Both the position numbers and the translations under genes were made by a program. This document shows positions 1-4,693 of a stretch of DNA of 7,249 nucleotides, piece by piece. The stretch is taken from assembly GCA_003221825.1 (NCBI GenBank), contig QHUE01000065.1, positions 1-7,249 of the forward strand, read 5' to 3'. This DNA comes from Gemmatimonadota bacterium. Lineage in GTDB: Bacteria; Gemmatimonadota; Gemmatimonadetes; Gemmatimonadales; GWC2-71-9. Every line of letters begins with the position of its first letter. The first letter of the stretch is position 1. The notes beneath the pieces were generated by a model. That model was not told where the DNA came from. It ran no database searches and worked only from the letters and a program-made list of their open reading frames with translations.

Positions 1-2
1 CC

Positions 3-416
3 AGCATCACGGCGACGGCAAGCGTCCAGACGCCGATCAACGTGGTTGGCGCCCAGCAGTTGAACTTCGGGAACGTGTTCCCGGGCGTGAATAAGACGAT
101 CGCGGCTACCGATCTCACGAACGCCGGCCGGTTTGACGTCACAGGCCAGCCCAGCAGCCCGGTCACCATCTCGTTCACGCTGCCCGCGACGCTCGGTTCG
201 GCTGGTAACACCATGCCGATCGTGAGCTACACGGGCGTGCATGCCCAGAACAACGCGCAGACCAGCGGCACTGCCTTCTCACCGGCGGCTGGTGCGTCCC
301 CGTCGCTGAACGCCTCTGGCGCGCTGTGGGTGTGGGTTGGCGCTCAGGTTCAGCCGGCGACGAACCAGGCGGCTGGTGTCTATACTGGTTCGATCACCAT
401 GACGGTGGTTTACTAA
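3..416 (+). CDS. DUF4402-type pilin-like subunit (5' end outside window)
   Basis: This is the C-terminal 137 residues of a secreted chaperone-usher-type structural subunit; the start and signal peptide lie upstream of the window. An internal GTG at 42 is in frame, but the frame is open to the window edge and residues before it are clearly part of the domain, so 42 is not the start. What is seen: an N-terminal stretch of alternating hydrophobic residues (SITATASVQT), then PINVVGAQQLNFG with the L-x-F-G motif typical of DUF4402 proteins, then PVTISFTLPATL, NTMPIV, and a final beta strand GVYTGSITMTVVY ending at a TAA. Such subunits are incomplete Ig-like folds finished by donor-strand exchange; the alternating N-terminal stretch is a plausible donor strand (inference). 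It is the first of two tandem paralogues, followed by chaperone and usher genes, which supports a pilin role. As the subunit with a donor strand it is the better candidate for the polymerising major pilin. Family assignment is good; the exact role is inferred. Confidence 0.85.
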   Translation, partial: SITATASVQTPINVVGAQQLNFGNVFPGVNKTIAATDLTNAGRFDVTGQPSSPVTISFTLPATLGSAGNTMPIVSYTGVHAQNNAQTSGTAFSPAAGASPSLNASGALWVWVGAQVQPATNQAAGVYTGSITMTVVY

Positions 417-446
417 GCGACTGGAGTTTGGCGTCGAGCTGATGGC

Positions 447-481
447 GCGCCGGCAGAGGATGCAGATTCCTCTGCCGGCGC
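447..481 (+). promoter_or_regulatory. Intercistronic stem-loop between the two subunit genes
   Basis: A perfect inverted repeat pairs 447-460 (GCGCCGGCAGAGGA) with 468-481, giving a 14-bp uninterrupted stem and a 7-nt loop (TGCAGAT). It begins 30 bases after the TAA of the first subunit and ends 6 bases before the Shine-Dalgarno of the second. There is no T-run on either side in either direction, so it is not a classic intrinsic terminator. Placed after a likely major subunit, it could protect the upstream mRNA 3' end from exonucleases or attenuate read-through so that the first subunit is made in excess; both are inferences. The structure itself is read directly from the sequence. Confidence 0.7.
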
Positions 482-487
482 TGTCAC

Positions 488-494
488 AAGGAGA
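488..494 (+). promoter_or_regulatory. Ribosome binding site for the second subunit gene
   Basis: AAGGAGA is a strong Shine-Dalgarno match. GGAG ends 4 bases before the ATG at 498 and 13 bases before the in-frame ATG at 507. Neither spacing is ideal, so the start could be either; 498 is preferred as closer to normal spacing. It is the only strong site seen among the plus-strand genes; the chaperone and usher genes show none and probably rely on translational coupling. Confidence 0.7.
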
Positions 495-497
495 CGC

Positions 498-974
498 ATG
501 CAAAACATGAAACAGGAATCGTTGGTCGTGCTCGCAGCGATGCTGTGTGGCGTGCCGCTGCTGGCACAGGGCAAGCCGCTCACAGTCACCGGTGTGCGTG
601 GGGTGACGTTCGGCGCGGTGCTGCCGGGCGTGCCGCGCGTCGTCTTGCGCACCGATCCCGCGAACAGCGGCCAGTTCGACATCAAAGGTCCGAAGGGTGG
701 TCCCGTGTTGCTGTCATTCGTGCTGCCGCTGAGCATGACTGGCCCCGGTGGCGCGCTGATGCCCATTGTGTTTGGGGCTAGCGACGCGGGCTACTCGCCA
801 ACTCAGTCAATTGGGAGTCAAGTGGGCTTCGACCCGAAGCAGCCGACGACCGTAACGTTTCCGAATAATGGCGCCGCGTCGGTGTTCGTCGGGGCCACGG
901 CGAATCCGACGACGAACCAGCGCGCCGGCGCGTACACCGGGACGATCACCCTCACCGTGACGGTGCTGCCATGA
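498..974 (+). CDS. DUF4402-type pilin-like subunit, donor strand apparently absent
   Basis: A 158-residue exported protein paralogous to the preceding subunit. A signal peptide is visible (residues 1-23: Lys5, hydrophobic core LVVLAAMLCGVPLLA), followed by QGK. The mature part aligns without gaps to the first subunit over 13 residues (PLTVTGVRGVTFG against PINVVGAQQLNFG) and shares VLPGV, a GxFD(I/V)xG motif, LLSFVLPL, a (L/T)MPIVxxxxxDA-like block, TNQ(R/A)AG(A/V)YTG and a terminal beta strand. It is preceded by AAGGAGA and overlaps the chaperone start by ATGA, so it is co-translated with it. Oddity: after the predicted cleavage site there is no counterpart of the first subunit's extra ~10-residue alternating stretch (SITATASVQT), the probable donor strand. 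In chaperone-usher systems a subunit that cannot donate a strand sits at the tip, so this may be a tip or minor subunit; that is inference. An alternative start at 507 would shorten the n-region by three residues. Confidence 0.87.
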   Translation: MQNMKQESLVVLAAMLCGVPLLAQGKPLTVTGVRGVTFGAVLPGVPRVVLRTDPANSGQFDIKGPKGGPVLLSFVLPLSMTGPGGALMPIVFGASDAGYSPTQSIGSQVGFDPKQPTTVTFPNNGAASVFVGATANPTTNQRAGAYTGTITLTVTVLP

Positions 975-2161
975 TGCGCGCGCTCGGGCTTGCCGGCGTG
1001 GTCGCGCTCGCGAGTGCGTCATTGGCGGCGCAGGGTGTTATGGTGGCGCCGCACGCTGTGTTCATCGACCACACCCAGCGCGGCGGCTCGGTGCTGCTCT
1101 ACAATCCTGGGACCGCACCGGTCGAAGTCACGATCTCGACCATTTTCGGGTATCCGACGACGGACTCGGGCGGGGGGATCAAGCTCGACACCTTGCCCGC
1201 GGATTCCGCGGCCTCCGCGCTTGCGTGGATCCAGGCATTCCCCCGTCGCTTGACGGTGGGCCCGCGGGAGCGCCAAACGGTGCGTCTGCTCGCCCGGCCG
1301 CCCATCGGGCTGGCGGACGGCGAATACTGGCTGCGGCTCATCATTGCCGCCCAGGCCGGCCGCGTCCCGATCAGCGGCATTGGGGATACGACCGCGATTC
1401 AGGTCGGTCTCACGCTCGAGGTGCGGACGATCATCGGCGTGAACTACCGCAAGGGTCCTGTGAATACCGGTGTGACCCTGTCGAATCTGCGCGCCCAGAT
1501 CGTCGGCGATTCGCTCATCACGCGCGCCAAAATCGAGCGGCATGGTAACGCGGCCTTCGTCGGCATGATTCGCGAAACCCTCGTGGATTCGGGCGGCGCG
1601 GTGCACGCCCTGCAAGTCGGCGATTCCGTCGTCCGGACGTATCAGTCTCCCGTCGGTGTGTACTTCACGATGGAGCCCCGTCTCGCCAGCGCCATCGCGC
1701 GCCCCGCGCTGCCGCGCGGCCGCTACTGGCTGCGGTACGAAGTCGTCGCCGAGCGGGAGGATCTCGATCCCAAGTTCGTGCTCAAGGCTACCGTGATCAA
1801 GGGCGTCCCTACGACGGTCGTGCCCGCCGCGGCGACCGCGGGGGAATGGCAAGTGAGCGGCAGCGCCAACGCGTTCGTGATCATCAGTTTCACGCTGCCC
1901 ACGCAGTTGACCAACATTCAAGCGTTGCCGGGCTCGACCATGCCGATTTCGTTTGGTGCGACCTCGGCCATCTGGCGTCGCTCCACCAACAATCCGGCGG
2001 GCGGCAACGTGTTCAATCCCGCAGTCGGGGCCGTTGGTCGCCTGGGACCGCCCCCGAACTTCACCATGTACATCTGGTTGGGCGGGACCGTGAACGCTGC
2101 GCCCACGGCGAAGCCCGGGATCTACCAAGGGAACGTCGTAGTCTCCCTGATCTACCAGTAA
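971..2161 (+). CDS. PapD-like periplasmic pilus chaperone fused to a DUF4402-like pilin domain
   Basis: A 396-residue exported protein, much longer than the usual 220-260 residues of pilus chaperones. Signal peptide residues 1-20 (Arg3, LAGVVALASASLAA, then QG). Residues ~23-150 fit the first Ig-like chaperone domain: VMVAPHAVFID, the phrase SVLLYNPGTAPVEVTI, RRLTVGPRERQTVRLL (the strand that binds subunits is preceded by such a P-x-x-x-Q-x-V-R segment in the family), and DGEYWLRLII. Residues ~151-278 fit the second domain and contain a matching GRYWLRYEV. Residues ~280-396 do not belong to chaperones: AGEWQVSG, ISFTLPTQL, TMPISFGATSA, MYIWLGGTV and PGIYQGNVVVSLIYQ match the two upstream subunits in order, up to the C-terminus. 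PapD Arg8 appears to be replaced by His28 (HAVF against RAVF); a basic residue near the Lys112 position may be Arg152. It overlaps the previous gene by ATGA (a second ATG at 974 is equally possible) and has no clear Shine-Dalgarno, which points to translational coupling. Chaperone assignment is firm in context; the fused domain is read from sequence similarity by eye. Confidence 0.85.
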   Translation: MMRALGLAGVVALASASLAAQGVMVAPHAVFIDHTQRGGSVLLYNPGTAPVEVTISTIFGYPTTDSGGGIKLDTLPADSAASALAWIQAFPRRLTVGPRERQTVRLLARPPIGLADGEYWLRLIIAAQAGRVPISGIGDTTAIQVGLTLEVRTIIGVNYRKGPVNTGVTLSNLRAQIVGDSLITRAKIERHGNAAFVGMIRETLVDSGGAVHALQVGDSVVRTYQSPVGVYFTMEPRLASAIARPALPRGRYWLRYEVVAEREDLDPKFVLKATVIKGVPTTVVPAAATAGEWQVSGSANAFVIISFTLPTQLTNIQALPGSTMPISFGATSAIWRRSTNNPAGGNVFNPAVGAVGRLGPPPNFTMYIWLGGTVNAAPTAKPGIYQGNVVVSLIYQ

Positions 2162-2164
2162 GCC

Positions 2165-4693
2165 ATGCTCTCCCTGGTGGCGGCCCTGTGCCTCGGTGCC
2201 GTCGTGCCTCAAGACACTGTCCCTGAGCCAGTCGTCATCGATCTGCGCATCGGCCGCATTACCGGAACGACCGTCCAGGCCTACCGCGTCCGCTCGGAAG
2301 TGCTGCTGCCGCTGTCACAGTTCTTTCAGCTGGTCGAGATTCGGCATCGCCTGACGCTCGATGGGCGCCTCGAAGCGACGGTCGATCCGGGAAACCGCCG
2401 CATCGTCATCGATCCACGGAGCGATTCGATGCAGTACGGCGACCGTCGGGTGCGTATCGAGCGGGAATTCATCCGGTTCGAATCGGCGGAGTTGTACGTC
2501 GGCAGCGAGCGTCTGGGTGACTTGCTGGGGTTGATGTTCGTGGTCGATTGGTCGGATCTCACCGCGACGGTGGTGGATCCGAGCGGCCTGCCGATTGCGC
2601 GGCGCCTGCGTCGTGAGGCGGCCCGCGACGCCTATCTCCGGCGTCCCGATGGGATGCGCGCGGACGTGACGCTGGGCCTGCAGCGTCCGTCGTGGGACGG
2701 CGTCGTCGTGGATTATTCGCTCTTCTCCCCCTCCACCGATCCCCTTGCGGGATCGACCTACGGATTTGGACTCGGGGCTGACGTCGGCGGCGGCTCGCTC
2801 GAAATGTTGGGGCAGAGTGTCGGGCCGGCGGAGCAGGGCCGCGTGCACCTCGACGCCTCGTGGACCGGCGTCTGGCGGGAGAACCGGTGGGTCAAACAAC
2901 TGCGATTGGGCGACGTCGCCTCGACTGGCCCGCGGTCCCGCGCGCTTGAGGGCGTGGCGATCACCAACGCCCCCTTCATCCGTCCATCGCTCATCGGATC
3001 GCTGCGCTACGCTGGAAGCCTCGAGCCGGGGTGGTCGGTGGAGGCGTACCGCGGCGGCGATCTCGTCGCGTTCGATTCGGCCAACGCGTCGGGTGGGTTC
3101 TCGATCGATCTCCCCGTGCGCTACGGCGAGAACCCGGTCGATTTCGTCGCCTACGGCCCGTTCGGCGAGATCCGCGAGTTCAATCGCACGTACCGCGTGT
3201 TGACCGAGCTGCTGCCGGCCCGCCAGTTCGAGTACGGCGTCTCGGGTGGTCAGTGTCCGCAGCCGTCGCTCCTTTGCACTACGACGGGGAACCTCGACCT
3301 GCGCTACGGGGTCACGCGGCGCTGGACCGTGCAGGCCGGGATCGACCAGTACTGGCGGGATTCACTCCCCGACCGCACGCATCCGTATGCCGCGGTCGTC
3401 GGCAACCCGAGCAATGCGTGGGCCATCCAGAGCGAGGTGGTCGGCGCTGGGTTTGCCCGCGGAGCATTGCGGTACGAGCCCTCCGTCGACTTCCGGCTGG
3501 AGGGCGAGTACGTGCACTTCGCCCACGACTCGCAGTCGGTGCTGGCGGTGCCGGGGCGCCGGTCGCAATTGACCCTCAACGGATTCCTGCGTCCCAGGAC
3601 CAGCCACGGCTTCTTCTTCTTCGACGGCCGGTTCGAGCGCATCAGCACCGATGCCGGTGCGCTGACGCGGACGCGGCTCGGCGCCTCATTGCAAACGGAC
3701 GAGGTGCGGCTCTTGCCATACGTACGTACGGAGCGCGGGCTCGCGACCGGCGGTAACCGTGAGTATGCCGGATTGTCGACCTTCATCATGCCCCGGGGGC
3801 GGTGGGGCACATTCCTGAGTCAGATGTTGCTGCGGACCAACGCCGAGTTCGAACGGCGCGCGGGACTGGTCTCGTGGTCCGCGTTTGCGGCGCATCCCGT
3901 CACCCGCGGCGTGCGCCTCGAAGTCGGCGCGAACTGGCTCCGCGGCAATGCGGGCCTCACGTACACCGTCACGGTGACCTCGTACTTCTCGGCGCTGCGG
4001 GCTGTGACGTCGGTGCTCGCGCCGCCCGGCCAGCCGGTCACGGCGACCCAGTTCCTGCAGGGCTCCGTACTCTGGGACCGTCGTACAGACCGCCTCGGGG
4101 TGGCGCCGGGTCCCTCGCTCGAGCGGTCAGGGCTTTCGGGGCGGGTCTTCATGGACGTGAACGCGAACGGGATTCGCGACGTGGGCGAGCCGCCCGTGGC
4201 CAACGCGCGTGTGCTGGTTGGCTCGCTCTCGGTGCGCACCGACTCGAGCGGCGCCTATCACGTCTGGGACCTGGTGCCGTTCGAGCCTGTCGTGGTGAGC
4301 CTCGATTCGACGTCGCTCGAGTCGCCCTTGCTCGTCCCGCTCTTCGCGCGCACCAGCATCGTCCCCGGGCCCAATCGCTTCCGCAGTCTCGACATTCCCG
4401 TCGTGGAGGCGGGCATCATCGAGGGGCGGGTCGTCCGCAACGGCGCGGGCGTCAGCGGCGCGACGCTGATTCTGACCGATCGGCGCAGCGGGACCCGGCG
4501 CACGCTGGTGACCTTCAACGACGGCGCGTTCTATCTGATGGGCGTGAAGCCGGGGGATTACGAGTTGACCGTCGACGCGCAGGTCCTGGATGCGCTCGCC
4601 GTGGATGCCGAGCCGCTGCGGTTCAGCTTGTCGCCCACGCCGAACGGCATCGGGCGTTCGGATCTCGAGATCCGACTCAAGTCGAGGTTTTAG
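2165..4693 (+). CDS. Outer-membrane usher for chaperone-usher pilus assembly
   Basis: An 842-residue outer-membrane pore that would receive chaperone-subunit complexes and export the growing fibre; length is normal for ushers. Best evidence is the conserved central block, residues ~247-345: LRLGDVASTGPRSRALEGVAITNAP-type text (LGD249-250, GVAITNAPF), then LEPGWSVEAYRGGDLVAF, GGFSIDLPVRYGENPV and YGPFGEIREFNRTY, corresponding to the barrel/plug region of FimD-like proteins. Residues ~350-650 are alternating beta strands of the remaining barrel, with a Cys364/Cys371 pair that may close a loop. Residues ~656-713 are SdrD-B-like with a calcium-type loop (D664, N666, N668, D672, E675). Residues ~751-805 resemble a carboxypeptidase regulatory-like domain; both may stand in for the two usual C-terminal plug-side domains (inference). 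The N-terminal ~22-140 is beta-rich and not clearly the classical usher N-domain. The start is forced: the chaperone TAA is in the same frame, one codon upstream. The resulting signal peptide (MLSLVAALCLGAVVPQ) lacks any basic residue. No Shine-Dalgarno is visible. Confidence 0.88.
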   Translation: MLSLVAALCLGAVVPQDTVPEPVVIDLRIGRITGTTVQAYRVRSEVLLPLSQFFQLVEIRHRLTLDGRLEATVDPGNRRIVIDPRSDSMQYGDRRVRIEREFIRFESAELYVGSERLGDLLGLMFVVDWSDLTATVVDPSGLPIARRLRREAARDAYLRRPDGMRADVTLGLQRPSWDGVVVDYSLFSPSTDPLAGSTYGFGLGADVGGGSLEMLGQSVGPAEQGRVHLDASWTGVWRENRWVKQLRLGDVASTGPRSRALEGVAITNAPFIRPSLIGSLRYAGSLEPGWSVEAYRGGDLVAFDSANASGGFSIDLPVRYGENPVDFVAYGPFGEIREFNRTYRVLTELLPARQFEYGVSGGQCPQPSLLCTTTGNLDLRYGVTRRWTVQAGIDQYWRDSLPDRTHPYAAVVGNPSNAWAIQSEVVGAGFARGALRYEPSVDFRLEGEYVHFAHDSQSVLAVPGRRSQLTLNGFLRPRTSHGFFFFDGRFERISTDAGALTRTRLGASLQTDEVRLLPYVRTERGLATGGNREYAGLSTFIMPRGRWGTFLSQMLLRTNAEFERRAGLVSWSAFAAHPVTRGVRLEVGANWLRGNAGLTYTVTVTSYFSALRAVTSVLAPPGQPVTATQFLQGSVLWDRRTDRLGVAPGPSLERSGLSGRVFMDVNANGIRDVGEPPVANARVLVGSLSVRTDSSGAYHVWDLVPFEPVVVSLDSTSLESPLLVPLFARTSIVPGPNRFRSLDIPVVEAGIIEGRVVRNGAGVSGATLILTDRRSGTRRTLVTFNDGAFYLMGVKPGDYELTVDAQVLDALAVDAEPLRFSLSPTPNGIGRSDLEIRLKSRF

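Noticed and set aside
42..44. GTG at 42 as the start of the first subunit
   Set aside because: The frame is open upstream to the window edge, the upstream residues fit the family's N-terminal strand, and no signal peptide follows the GTG.
447..481. Stem-loop as an intrinsic terminator
   Set aside because: No T-run follows the stem on either strand, and the next gene starts 17 bases downstream with a good Shine-Dalgarno; a stabilising or attenuating role fits better.
498..575. Possible lipoprotein signals in the second subunit (Cys17) and the usher (Cys9)
   Set aside because: Both cysteines are preceded by Leu at -1 (AAMLC and VAALC), whereas a lipobox needs Gly, Ala or Ser there; they lie inside the hydrophobic core.
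1019..2212. Long open frame of 397 codons on the minus strand opposite the chaperone
   Set aside because: Its translation is rich in R, G, H and D with no recognisable domain, as expected of an antisense shadow in GC-rich coding DNA; the plus strand has signal peptide, chaperone and pilin motifs.
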